From assembly GCF_025966695.1 (NCBI RefSeq), contig NZ_JAOEIY010000008.1, positions 124,001-188,000 of the forward strand: 64,000 nucleotides of DNA, given 5' to 3'. Positions 16,497-25,784 of this stretch are shown piece after piece. The stretch is from Stutzerimonas sp. S1. GTDB taxonomy: Bacteria > Pseudomonadota > Gammaproteobacteria > Pseudomonadales > Pseudomonadaceae. Position 1 is the first letter of the stretch. Every line of letters begins with the position of its first letter. The translations under genes and the position numbers were made by a program. Below the pieces are notes generated by a model. It was not told the DNA's origin, searched no databases, and was given only the letters and a program-made list of their open reading frames with translations.

Positions 16497-17332
16497 TGGG
16501 GGTTCACGCTTTCAAGTGAAGTGAGGAACAGGGCGCCATCCTCTTCGAAAATGGTGCCGCGATAGAGCTTCTGCTGGTTGATGCGCACTTCGTAGCGATC
16601 CAGCGGGCGCAGCATGAGGATGTCGTTGAGCTGCAGATCGAGGACCTGCGCCAGCGGCATCTGCGCCGAGGCGACCACGCAGTCCAGACGTACCGGCAGG
16701 TGCTTGATGTGATCGATGGGGTTGCCCGCCAGGCGCGCCGGCGGGGGCCCGGCCAGGCGGCTGGTCAGCTCGTCGACCAGGTCGGTGTCCAGGTAGATGT
16801 AGATCGACGACAGGCTGCCGGTGATGTGGCTCAGGTAGCGGTACTCGACGACGTACTCCCAGCTGGTCTCCTCGTAGTCGTTGCGGTAGCTGTCGAGCTT
16901 GCCGAAGGTTTCACCCGAGAGGATCGAGCGGGCAAAGATGTCGGCGATGTCCATGCCCAGCCGGTTGCGCATGCGCTGTTCGGAGGTGCTGATCGGCGGG
17001 GTGTTCTGCGTTGGCACGATGGTGCCGCCGTAATAACACTCCAGCGCTTCGGTGAGTAATTCGCGATCAATGGAAAAACCAACTTTGCCCATCGCCGAGC
17101 GATACATGCAATCGGGCGCCTGCTCGATCTGTTCCTGAACTTCGATCTTGTTCAGTTCAAGACTGATGCGGTAGTTGCGCACGAAGTAATCGGCAATCAG
17201 CCGCGGGTTCTTGTTGGTGGTTTCCTTGATGAACTGCGGGATCTTGTGATGGTGCCGCCCCAACTTCTGCGGTTTCAGTGTGGTCAGGCTTTGGGCGGGC
17301 ACGCCATGGTGGACTTTGGAATTGCCAGACAT
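16493..17332 (-). CDS. fliM: Lateral flagellar motor switch protein FliM
   Basis: About 279 residues from the ATG at 17332; an in-frame extension to 17434 is possible but less likely. The middle domain (about 50-200) and the C-terminal SpoA-like domain (about 205-275, containing LDCVVASAQMPLAQVLDLQLNDI) identify FliM. The N-terminal CheY-binding peptide of canonical FliM (LSQ-D/E-E-I/V-DALL) is not visible in either start version. It is the first gene of the leftward operon fliM-fliN-fliP, divergent from lafK across a 415-bp control region. Confidence 0.9.
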   Translation of the reverse strand: MSGNSKVHHGVPAQSLTTLKPQKLGRHHHKIPQFIKETTNKNPRLIADYFVRNYRISLELNKIEVQEQIEQAPDCMYRSAMGKVGFSIDRELLTEALECYYGGTIVPTQNTPPISTSEQRMRNRLGMDIADIFARSILSGETFGKLDSYRNDYEETSWEYVVEYRYLSHITGSLSSIYIYLDTDLVDELTSRLAGPPPARLAGNPIDHIKHLPVRLDCVVASAQMPLAQVLDLQLNDILMLRPLDRYEVRINQQKLYRGTIFEEDGALFLTSLESVNPQ

Positions 17333-17747
17333 GTTGTGAACTGTATTCCTGGTGCTGAAAAGTGGACCGGCATTACCCGTCCGGCGGCGGTTGCAGAAGT
17401 CGGTCGGAGCGCGCTGAAAAGAAACAGCGGGCACGGCGCCAACCTGCCGCCAATCTAGGCATGGGCGCGAGGCGGGGTTAAATCAATAGATATCAAATGA
17501 GCTTTTTTGAGCTCAGCTGGTAACTAATGATTCCGTTTAAGCGCAACTGATTGGTCAGCGGCGGCGAGGGGTTGTTAGCGTGCGCGCAGTTGTCTTGGTA
17601 AGTGTCCAGGCAGGTTTGGCAGTTGGACTGTCAGGGCGACGAAAGTTTCAGGTTGATTAAACTTTTTTTTAAATTTTTTTCTGCAAAAGATATCCGGCGT
17701 GACTGCGGTTTATTTTCGCAGGCGCCCTCGGCGGCAAGGTGGTTACA
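17333..17747. promoter_or_regulatory. Divergent control region between fliM and lafK
   Basis: About 415 bp without genes and clearly more AT-rich than its surroundings. Near lafK a run of TTTTTTTTAAATTTTTTT lies at about 17664-17683, which could bend DNA or act as an UP-like element. A possible weak sigma-54 site for fliM, TTGGCGGCAGGTTGGC (minus strand, 17438-17453), keeps the GG-N10-GC spacing but departs from consensus. A short inverted repeat GAGCT...AGCTC lies at about 17499-17515. No copy of the TTAA-N11-GGGC(G/C)GTCGCCT motif is present here. Confidence 0.45.
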
Positions 17748-19154
<1,407 letters not shown>

Positions 19155-19173
19155 ACAATCGGGGAGAGCAGCG

Positions 19174-19497
19174 ATGAGTTCCATCATGCAGGTCCAGCAG
19201 CAGCAGCTGCTGGGCCGGATGCAGCAACTGGCGGAAGTCGCCGACGGCCAGCCGATCCGCCCGGCGAGCGGTCCGGCCGAGGGCATCGGTGGCTCGTTCG
19301 AGGCCGCCCTGCGTTCGGTGGATGCCGAACAGCACCAGGCCAGCGCGGCGATGGCGGCGGTCGACAGTGGCAAGAGCGACGATCTGGTCGGCGCGATGAT
19401 CGACAGCCAGAAGGCCAGCGTGTCGTTTTCCGCGTTGCTGCAGGTGCGCAACAAACTGACCACGGCGTTCGACGACGTCATGCGGATGCCGCTGTAA
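19174..19497 (+). CDS. fliE: Lateral flagellar hook-basal body protein FliE
   Basis: A 107-residue protein with the FliE architecture: a Gln-rich variable N-terminus, then SFEAALRSVDAEQHQA and the C-terminal SFSALLQVRNKLTTAFDDVMRMPL, which matches the family's end (…KLVSAYQEIMRMPV-type). FliE joins the MS ring to the rod. It is the first of six tightly packed genes fliEFGHIJ, 19 bp after lafK, with GGGGAGAG as ribosome-binding site. Confidence 0.93.
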   Translation: MSSIMQVQQQQLLGRMQQLAEVADGQPIRPASGPAEGIGGSFEAALRSVDAEQHQASAAMAAVDSGKSDDLVGAMIDSQKASVSFSALLQVRNKLTTAFDDVMRMPL

Positions 19498-19517
19498 GCG
19501 GCCCAGAGAGCTGAGAC

Positions 19518-21194
19518 GTGCTGCAGACAATCAAAAGCAAGTTGCCCGCCGGCGGGCTGAGACCCGACCCGCGCATCACCCTCGCCGGCATGGCGGTGGT
19601 GGCCGCGGCGCTGGCCGTGGCGGTGGTGTTCTACCTCTGGCGCGACAACGGTTCGTTCCGCGCGCTGCACGGCGCCGGCGAGTCGTTCCCCGCCGCCGAG
19701 GTGATGCAGGTACTCGACGCCGAGGCCCTGCAGTACCGCATCCATCCGCAGAGCGGACAGATTCTGGTGCGCGAGGACCAGCTGGCGCAGGCGCGCATGC
19801 TGCTGTCGGCCAAGGGCGTGAAGGTCAGCCAGCCGGCCGGCTACGAACTGTTCGATCAGGAAGAGCCGCTGGGCACCAGCCAGTTCGTCCAGGACGTGCG
19901 CCTCAAGCGCAGCCTGGAGGGCGAGCTGGCGCGCACGGTGATGGCGCTCAAGGGTGTGCAGCATGCGCGGGTGCATCTGGCGCAGGAGGAGAACAGCTCC
20001 TTCGTGATCAGCAAGCGGGCGCCGACCAAGGCTTCGGTGATGCTGCAGCTGGACGCCGGCTACAAGCTCACCAGCGATCAGGTCGGCGCCATCGTCAATC
20101 TGGTGGCCAATAGCGTGCCCAATCTCAAGCCGGAAGATGTCGGCGTGGTCGACCAGTACGGCGCGCTGCTGTCGCGTGGGCTCAACGTCGGCGGCGGCCC
20201 GGCGCAGAACTGGCGCGCGGTGGAGGACTACCAGCAGCAGGCGGTGGCCAACATCGAACAGGTGCTGGCGCCGGTGCTGGGCAACGGCAACTACCGCATC
20301 AGCGTGGCGGCGGACATCGACTTCAGCCAGAAGGAAGAAACCTTCCAGGCCTTCGGCGACACCCCGCGCCTGCGCCGCGAGGTGCTGAGCAACGAGAGCG
20401 CGCTGGACCAATTGGCCCTCGGTGTGCCCGGTTCGCTGAGCAACCGACCGGTCGGCCCGCTGCAAGAAGGCGAAGAGCCGCCGACGCCGGACAAGCAGAC
20501 CAAGGGCGCCACCTCGCTGCGCGAGGAATCCACCCGGCAGCTCGACTATGACCAGAGCGTGGTCCATGTGAAACACGCCGGTTTCGCCCTGCGCCAGCAG
20601 AGCGTGGCGGTGGTGCTCAATGCCGCCGCGGCGCCGGAAGGCGGCTGGAGCGAGGCGGCGCGCGCCGAGCTGGAGGCGATGGTGCGCAGCGCGGTGGGCT
20701 TCCAGCAGGCGCGTGGCGACCTGCTGACCCTCAGCGTGCTGCCCTTCGCGGCGGTGGAAGACGCTGCCGAGACGCTGCCCTGGTGGGAGAACAGCCAGGT
20801 GCATGCGCTGGCCAAGCTCGGCGTGGCCGGTCTGATCGCCCTGCTGTTGCTGCTGATCGTGGTTCGCCCGGCGGTGCGCAACCTGACCCAGCGCAGCGGC
20901 GCAGCGCTGCCGGCGGCGGAACCGCTGGAAGGCACACTGAATCCGGCCGGCGTGGCCGCGGCCCTGGAAAGCGAGGCGCGGCCGGCACTGGTCAGCCCGC
21001 GCGAGCCGGGCGGTCCACACATCTTCGGCGAACTCAACCCGCTCTCGGAGATCCGTCTGCCGGCGCCGGGTTCGGGGCTGGAATTGCAGATCGAGCATCT
21101 GCAGATGCTGGCCAAGAACGATCCCGAGCGCGTCTCGGAAGTCATCAAGCATTGGATAGGGCGCAATGAAAGAGACCTCAACCCAGCCGGCTGA
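19518..21194 (+). CDS. fliF: Lateral flagellar MS-ring protein FliF
   Basis: A 558-residue protein starting with GTG. Transmembrane segments lie at about residues 24-44 and 435-455 and flank the large periplasmic ring-building region, which contains the family block QDVRLKRSLEGELARTVMALKGVQHARVHLA (about 125-155). The short cytoplasmic tail ends in IGRNERDLNPAG, the part that binds FliG. The fliG start codon lies inside the end of fliF (29-bp overlap), implying coupled translation. Confidence 0.95.
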   Translation: MLQTIKSKLPAGGLRPDPRITLAGMAVVAAALAVAVVFYLWRDNGSFRALHGAGESFPAAEVMQVLDAEALQYRIHPQSGQILVREDQLAQARMLLSAKGVKVSQPAGYELFDQEEPLGTSQFVQDVRLKRSLEGELARTVMALKGVQHARVHLAQEENSSFVISKRAPTKASVMLQLDAGYKLTSDQVGAIVNLVANSVPNLKPEDVGVVDQYGALLSRGLNVGGGPAQNWRAVEDYQQQAVANIEQVLAPVLGNGNYRISVAADIDFSQKEETFQAFGDTPRLRREVLSNESALDQLALGVPGSLSNRPVGPLQEGEEPPTPDKQTKGATSLREESTRQLDYDQSVVHVKHAGFALRQQSVAVVLNAAAAPEGGWSEAARAELEAMVRSAVGFQQARGDLLTLSVLPFAAVEDAAETLPWWENSQVHALAKLGVAGLIALLLLLIVVRPAVRNLTQRSGAALPAAEPLEGTLNPAGVAAALESEARPALVSPREPGGPHIFGELNPLSEIRLPAPGSGLELQIEHLQMLAKNDPERVSEVIKHWIGRNERDLNPAG

Positions 21195-22233
21195 TCAGGA
21201 CACCGCGTCCGCCAAGGAGATCAAGGCGCGCCCGGTGCAGCTGCGTTCGGTCAGTTCGCTGGAGCAGGCGGCGATCCTCATGCTGAGCATGGGTGACGAG
21301 ATTTCCGCGGGCATCCTGCGCAACTTCTCCCGCGAGGAGATCATCAGCATCAGCCAGGCGATGGCGCGGCTGTCCAACGTCAAGCAGCCGATGGTGTCCG
21401 ACGTGATCAGCCGCTTCTTCGACGACTACAAGGAGCAGAGCAGCATCAAGGGCGCCTCGCGCAGCTACCTGGCCGGCATGCTCGGCAAGGCGCTGGGTGG
21501 CGACATCACCCGCTCGCTGCTCGACTCGATCTATGGCGAGGAAATCCGCGCCAAGATGGCCAAGATGGAGTGGCTCGATCCCAAGCAGTTCGCCGCGCTG
21601 ATCGCCAAGGAGCACGCGCAGATGCAGGCGGTGTTCCTCGCCTTCCTGCCGCCGGGCATGGCCACCGAGGTGCTCGAGTGCATGCCGGCCGAGCGCCAGG
21701 ACGAACTGCTCTACCGCATCGCTAACCTGTCGGAGGTCAACAGCGATGTGATCGCCGAACTGGAGCAGCTGATCGACCGCAGCCTCAAGGTGCTCAGCAC
21801 CCAGGGCTCGCAGGTGCGCGGGGTGAAGCAGGCGGCGGACATCATGAACCGCTTCAAGGGCAACCGCGACCAGATGTTCGAGCTGTTGCGCGCGCACAAC
21901 GAGGAGCTGGTCGGCAAGATCGAGGATGAGATGTATGACTTCTTCATCCTCTCGCGGCAGAACCAGGACGTGCTGCAGACCCTGTTGGAAGTCATCCCGC
22001 TGGACGAGTGGGTGGTTGCGTTGAAGGGTGCGGAGCCGGCGTTGGTGCGGGCGATCCAGGGTGCCATGCCCAAGCGCCAGGCGCAGCAGATGGAATCGAT
22101 CAACCGCCGCCAGGGCCCGGTGCCGCTGTCGCGCGTCGAGCAGGTGCGCAAGGACATCATGGCGGTGGTCCGCGAGATGTCCGCCGATGGCGAGCTGCAG
22201 GTGCAGCTGTTCCGCGAACAGACGGTGGAATGA
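21166..22233 (+). CDS. fliG: Lateral flagellar motor switch protein FliG
   Basis: A 355-residue rotor protein with N-terminal FliF-binding, middle FliM-binding and C-terminal torque domains. The middle-domain EHPQ motif of canonical FliG reads EHAQ here (residues 149-152). The C-terminal torque helix contains the charged pattern LLEVIPLDEWVVALKGAEPALVRAIQGAMPKRQAQQM in which stator-contacting acidic and basic residues are retained. It overlaps fliF by 29 bp and is 1 bp from fliH. Identification is firm. Confidence 0.95.
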   Translation: MKETSTQPADQDTASAKEIKARPVQLRSVSSLEQAAILMLSMGDEISAGILRNFSREEIISISQAMARLSNVKQPMVSDVISRFFDDYKEQSSIKGASRSYLAGMLGKALGGDITRSLLDSIYGEEIRAKMAKMEWLDPKQFAALIAKEHAQMQAVFLAFLPPGMATEVLECMPAERQDELLYRIANLSEVNSDVIAELEQLIDRSLKVLSTQGSQVRGVKQAADIMNRFKGNRDQMFELLRAHNEELVGKIEDEMYDFFILSRQNQDVLQTLLEVIPLDEWVVALKGAEPALVRAIQGAMPKRQAQQMESINRRQGPVPLSRVEQVRKDIMAVVREMSADGELQVQLFREQTVE

Positions 22234-22234
22234 G

Positions 22235-22933
22235 ATGACGGTCAAGGTGGTCAAGGGCGCGGGCCGCAGCTGGCGGCCGTTCCGGTTCCCGCCGCGGGTC
22301 AAGACCCCGGCGCAGCTCGCCGAGGGCCTGGCCGGCGATCCGGCGGCGCTGCAACGGGCGGTTGCCGACGGTTTTCAGGAAGGCATCGACAAGGGCTACC
22401 GCGAGGGCCTCGAGCAGGGCCGCGAGGCCGGTCACCACGAGGGCTTCGAGCGCGGCGTCGAGGATGGTCGCAGCATCGGCCGCGAAGAGGGGCGTCAGCA
22501 GGGGCGCCAGGCCTTCGAGGCTGCCGCGCGACCGCTGGAGCGGCTGATCGAGACGTTCGATCGTTTCCACCGCGAGTACCAGCAGGCGCGTCGCGAGGAG
22601 CTGCTGGAGCTGGTACAGAAGGTCGCCAAGCAGGTGATCCGCTGCGAGCTGACCCTGCATCCCACCCAGCTGCTGACCCTTGCCGAGGAAGCGCTGAACG
22701 CCATGCCCGGCGATCAGGACGACGTGCGCATTCACCTCAACCCGGAGGAGTGCGCGCGCATCCGCGAGCTGGCGCCGGAGCGCGCCGCCGCCTGGCGTCT
22801 GGTGCCGGATGACAAGCTGGCGCTCGGCGAGTGCCGCGTGCTGACCGCCCAGGCCGAAGCCGACATCGGCTGTCAGCAGCGCCTGGATTCATGCATGGAC
22901 ACCCTCGCCGAACACATGCGGGACTCGGCCTGA
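22235..22933 (+). CDS. fliH: Lateral flagellar export ATPase regulator FliH
   Basis: A 232-residue protein. Residues about 50-95 form a long run of GxxxG-type repeats (GFQEGIDKGYREGLEQGREAG and onward), the hallmark of FliH, followed by a coiled-coil region and a globular C-terminal domain that binds FliI. FliH holds the ATPase FliI and docks it to FliN at the C ring. The ATG directly follows the fliG stop (TGAG-ATG), and fliI begins 1 bp after its stop. Confidence 0.93.
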   Translation: MTVKVVKGAGRSWRPFRFPPRVKTPAQLAEGLAGDPAALQRAVADGFQEGIDKGYREGLEQGREAGHHEGFERGVEDGRSIGREEGRQQGRQAFEAAARPLERLIETFDRFHREYQQARREELLELVQKVAKQVIRCELTLHPTQLLTLAEEALNAMPGDQDDVRIHLNPEECARIRELAPERAAAWRLVPDDKLALGECRVLTAQAEADIGCQQRLDSCMDTLAEHMRDSA

Positions 22934-22934
22934 G

Positions 22935-24269
22935 ATGTCCCTGCGCGAGAGCTTCCGGCTCGACGAGGCGCTGCGCTCGCTGGACAAGGTGCAGCTGGCC
23001 AAGGTCAGCGGACGCCTGGTGCGCGTTTCCGGCATGCTGCTGGAAAGCCTCGGCTGCCAGCGCATGACCGGCCAGCGCTGCTATGTCGAGCTGGCCGACG
23101 GCGCCATGCTGGAAGCGCAGGTGGTGGGCTTCAACCGCGATATCACCTACCTGATGCCGTTCAAGAAACCGATGGGCCTGAGTGCCGGCTCGCGGGTGTT
23201 CCCGGCACCGGACGAGGCGATGCTGCAGATCGACGAATCCTGGCTCGGCCGGGTGGTCAACGGCCTCGGCGAACCGCTGGACGAGCTCGGCAAGCTCGGC
23301 GGGCGCGATCCGCTGCCGACCGAGCTGCCCTCGGTCAATCCGCTCAAGCGCCGCCCGGTGGAGGCGCCGCTGGATGTCGGCGTGCGCGCGATCAACGCCC
23401 TGCTGACCCTCGGCAAGGGCCAGCGCGTCGGCCTGTTCGCCGGCTCCGGCGTCGGCAAGAGCGTGCTGCTGGGCATGATCACCCGGCAGACCAAGGCCGA
23501 TGTGGTGGTGGTCGGGCTGATCGGCGAGCGCGGCCGCGAGGTGCAGGAGTTCATCCTGCATTCGCTGGGCGAGGAAGGCCTGAAGAAGGCCGTGGTGGTG
23601 GTCGCGCCGGCCAACGAATCGCCGCTGATGCGCCTCAAGGCCACCGAGCTGTGCCACAGCATCGCCGCCTATTTCCGCGACCAGGGCCATGACGTGCTGC
23701 TGCTGGTCGACTCGCTGACCCGCTACGCCATGGCCCAGCGCGAGATCGCCCTGGCCCTCGGCGAACCGCCGGCGACCAAGGGTTATCCGCCGTCGGTGTT
23801 CGGCATGCTGCCGGAACTGGTGGAGAGCGCCGGCAATGGCGCTAGCGACAACGGCAGCCTCAGCGCCATCTACACCGTGCTCGCCGAGGGCGACGACCAG
23901 CAGGATCCCATCGTCGACTGCGCGCGGGCGATTCTCGATGGCCATATCGTGCTGTCGCGCCGCCTGGCCGAGGCCGGGCACTACCCGGCGATCGACGTCG
24001 GCGCCTCGGTCAGCCGCTGCATGAGCCAGGTCGGCCAGCCGGCGCATCTGGGCGCGGCGCGCCAGCTCAAGGAGCTGTACAGCACCTTCGAGAAGATCCG
24101 CGAGTTGATCCCGCTGGGCGGCTACACCCCGGGCATGGACCCCAAGACCGACCGCGCGGTACAGCTGGCGCCGACCATCGAACGCTTCCTGCGTCAGGAG
24201 GTGGGCGAGGCCGCCGAACTGGAGCCGAGCATCGCCACGTTGCAGAACATCATCGGGAAGCCGCGATGA
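22935..24269 (+). CDS. fliI: Lateral flagellum-specific export ATPase FliI
   Basis: A 444-residue F1-beta-like ATPase. The Walker A motif is AGSGVGKS at residues 169-176, with the FliI-specific DVGVRAINALLTLGKGQRVGLF lead-in. The Walker B strand is in DVLLLVDSLTRYAMAQREIALALGEPP, the type III-secretion ATPase signature. It energises unfolding and release of export substrates at the base. The last base pairs overlap fliJ (ATGA). All catalytic motifs are intact. Confidence 0.96.
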   Translation: MSLRESFRLDEALRSLDKVQLAKVSGRLVRVSGMLLESLGCQRMTGQRCYVELADGAMLEAQVVGFNRDITYLMPFKKPMGLSAGSRVFPAPDEAMLQIDESWLGRVVNGLGEPLDELGKLGGRDPLPTELPSVNPLKRRPVEAPLDVGVRAINALLTLGKGQRVGLFAGSGVGKSVLLGMITRQTKADVVVVGLIGERGREVQEFILHSLGEEGLKKAVVVVAPANESPLMRLKATELCHSIAAYFRDQGHDVLLLVDSLTRYAMAQREIALALGEPPATKGYPPSVFGMLPELVESAGNGASDNGSLSAIYTVLAEGDDQQDPIVDCARAILDGHIVLSRRLAEAGHYPAIDVGASVSRCMSQVGQPAHLGAARQLKELYSTFEKIRELIPLGGYTPGMDPKTDRAVQLAPTIERFLRQEVGEAAELEPSIATLQNIIGKPR

Positions 24270-24691
24270 AACAGCAGATCGAAACCCTGTCGCGACTGGC
24301 CAGCCTGCGCGGCAACCGCGTGCGGCAGATGCTCGGCCAGGTGCAGTACCAGCAGAACCTCTGCCAGCGTTATCGCAACAACATCACCGGCTTGAGCCGC
24401 CTGTGCGGTTTCTCGGTGCCGATGAACACGCCGCTGCAGCGCGACAACCAGCAGCGCTACAAGACCACGCTGTACAAGATGGTCGAGCTGCAGCGGCGCG
24501 AACTGGCGGTGGCCGAGCAGGCGCTGGCGCGCATCCAGAGCGAGCTGCTGCAGGCCATGCGCAGCGAGAAGGTGGTGGCGCAGGTGATCGACAACAAGAT
24601 GCAGCAATGGCAGCAGCAGCTGGCGCAGCAGGAGCAGAAGATCCAGGACGGGCTAGCGGCGCAGGCCTGGTGGCGCAACCAGGCGGGATGA
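24266..24691 (+). CDS. fliJ: Lateral flagellar export protein FliJ
   Basis: A 141-residue, highly charged, almost entirely helical protein, consistent with the two-helix coiled coil of FliJ that plugs into the FliI hexamer like an F1 gamma subunit. The sequence itself is weakly conserved, so the call relies on size, coiled-coil character and position directly after fliI with a four-base overlap. It ends the fliEFGHIJ block. Confidence 0.85.
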   Translation: MKQQIETLSRLASLRGNRVRQMLGQVQYQQNLCQRYRNNITGLSRLCGFSVPMNTPLQRDNQQRYKTTLYKMVELQRRELAVAEQALARIQSELLQAMRSEKVVAQVIDNKMQQWQQQLAQQEQKIQDGLAAQAWWRNQAG

Positions 24692-24730
24692 GCGACTGCC
24701 GCGCTGGCGGCGGCTGTGTGAAAATCGCGT

Positions 24731-24757
24731 TTAAGTTTTGCGCCAGGGCGGTCGCCT
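24731..24757 (+). promoter_or_regulatory. Proposed lateral sigma-28 (LafS-type) promoter of flgM-flgN
   Basis: TTAA (24731-24734), 11 bases, then GGGCGGTCGCCT (24746-24757), with TGATTGGCTGT following. The flgM start lies 33 bases downstream. It matches the motifs before the PilZ gene and lafA in sequence and spacing. An anti-sigma gene under control of its own sigma factor would give the usual negative feedback. Confidence 0.6.
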
Positions 24758-24790
24758 GATTGGCTGTAACCACCGAGTTGGAAAGAAATC

Positions 24791-25066
24791 ATGGAAATCA
24801 GCCGGCACTTCAAGCCCGCCCTCAGCGTCCCCAGCGAAGCCGCCACGGCCCGCCAGACGGCGCCCGCACCCGCCGTGCAGCCTGCGGCTCGTCAGGCCGA
24901 GAGCCTGCCACTGGAGCAAATGCACGAAGCCCTGCGCGCCATGCCGGAGGTCGATCTGGAGCGCGTCGCGGCGCTCAAGCAGGCGTTGCAGCGCGGCGAA
25001 CTGTCCAGCGACCCGGCCGAGCTGGCGAGCAGCATGCTCGCCTACCATCGCGGGAATGATGCGTGA
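24791..25066 (+). CDS. flgM: Lateral anti-sigma-28 factor FlgM
   Basis: A 91-residue small hydrophilic protein. The first 50 residues are disordered, Ala/Pro-rich; the C-terminal half (VDLERVAALKQALQRGELSSDPAELASSMLAYH) carries the FlgM pattern in which helices clamp the sigma factor (…RV..IK.AI..G.Y.ID...IA..ML). It would hold the sigma-28 factor encoded at 29433 until export through the completed hook. It is followed by flgN with a GTGA overlap. The family call is supported by pattern and neighbours rather than strong identity. Confidence 0.85.
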   Translation: MEISRHFKPALSVPSEAATARQTAPAPAVQPAARQAESLPLEQMHEALRAMPEVDLERVAALKQALQRGELSSDPAELASSMLAYHRGNDA

Positions 25067-25503
25067 ACCAGCGTGACAAGCTGCTACAGGTCGTCGACGA
25101 CGATCTGCAGCAGGATTGTGGCGATTACCTCGCCCTGCGCGATCTGATGCAGGCGCTCTACACCTTCCTGCTGGAACGCGACAGCGTCGAGATCGATCGA
25201 CTCAACCGCCAGATTGGCCGTCATGTCGCAAGCCTCGGCGGGCGCGCCGAGCGCCGTGGCAAGGTGCTTGCCGCCTTCCGCCTGCGCGAGGATGGCGACG
25301 GCATGCAGCGTCTGCTGAACGGCTATCCCGAGGCGCGTCGCGCCGCGCTGCAACAGCGCTGGCAACAGCTCGGCCAGCTGGCGGCCGAGTGCCAGCAGCT
25401 CAACGAGCGCAACGGCAAGCTGCTGGCGATGCACCACGAGATTCTCGAGCAGCTGCTCGCCGCTCATCAGCAGACCCACCTGTACGGCCCGCAGGCGTAC
25501 TAA
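25063..25503 (+). CDS. flgN: FlgN-like flagellar export chaperone
   Basis: A 146-residue, mainly alpha-helical protein starting at GTG and overlapping flgM by four bases. Size, coiled-coil pattern and pairing with flgM fit FlgN, the chaperone for hook-associated proteins FlgK and FlgL. Those two client genes are not in the window, so they must lie elsewhere if the system is complete. In other lateral loci flgM/flgN sit beside flgA and the flgB-L operon, absent here. Confidence 0.8.
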   Translation: MNQRDKLLQVVDDDLQQDCGDYLALRDLMQALYTFLLERDSVEIDRLNRQIGRHVASLGGRAERRGKVLAAFRLREDGDGMQRLLNGYPEARRAALQQRWQQLGQLAAECQQLNERNGKLLAMHHEILEQLLAAHQQTHLYGPQAY

Positions 25504-25740
25504 CAGCCGCTAGACAGCCCTTCGTCGGCGCCCTCTGGCTGGGCTGACACGTACGTCCCTGCGCCGCGGAGCGTTCCGCCGGCTTAAGAAATCCCCCTCC
25601 TGCGCCGCCCTTGCAAAGAGATGGTCCGTCTATCGTCGCGGGCGGAAACGGCGTTTCCCCGTTTCCGCGTGCGCTGGCCGGGCGGAAGTAGATTTTCTGC
25701 ATGAGCCAAGCAAAACCCTTGAAAATCAATGGTTTGAGAC
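25504..25740. other. Intergenic region between flgN and the fliD promoter
   Basis: About 240 bp without a convincing gene. It carries GC-rich palindromic bits (GCGCCGCGGAGCG) but no T-run terminator and no copy of the TTAA-N11-GGGC(G/C)GTCGCCT motif. It would be where rod/hook genes are found in canonical lateral loci. Confidence 0.5.
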
Positions 25741-25757
25741 TTGGCACTCAATTTGCT
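25741..25757 (+). promoter_or_regulatory. Sigma-54 promoter upstream of fliD
   Basis: TTGGCACTCAATTTGCT is a near-perfect -24/-12 element (GG-N10-GC spacing; consensus TTGGCAC-N5-TTGCT). It ends 27 bases before the fliD ATG, leaving room for the GAGGAAGGGG ribosome-binding site. It would be activated by LafK and would drive the fliD-to-motB block. Confidence 0.85.
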
Positions 25758-25784
25758 CAACAGGTTTGAGGAAGGGGATCGGCA

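Noticed and set aside
24735-24760. Classical sigma-28 promoter (TAAA-N15-GCCGATAA) upstream of flgM
   Set aside because: The -10 GCCGATAA is absent; the conserved block is instead GGGCGGTCGCCT shared with two other promoters.
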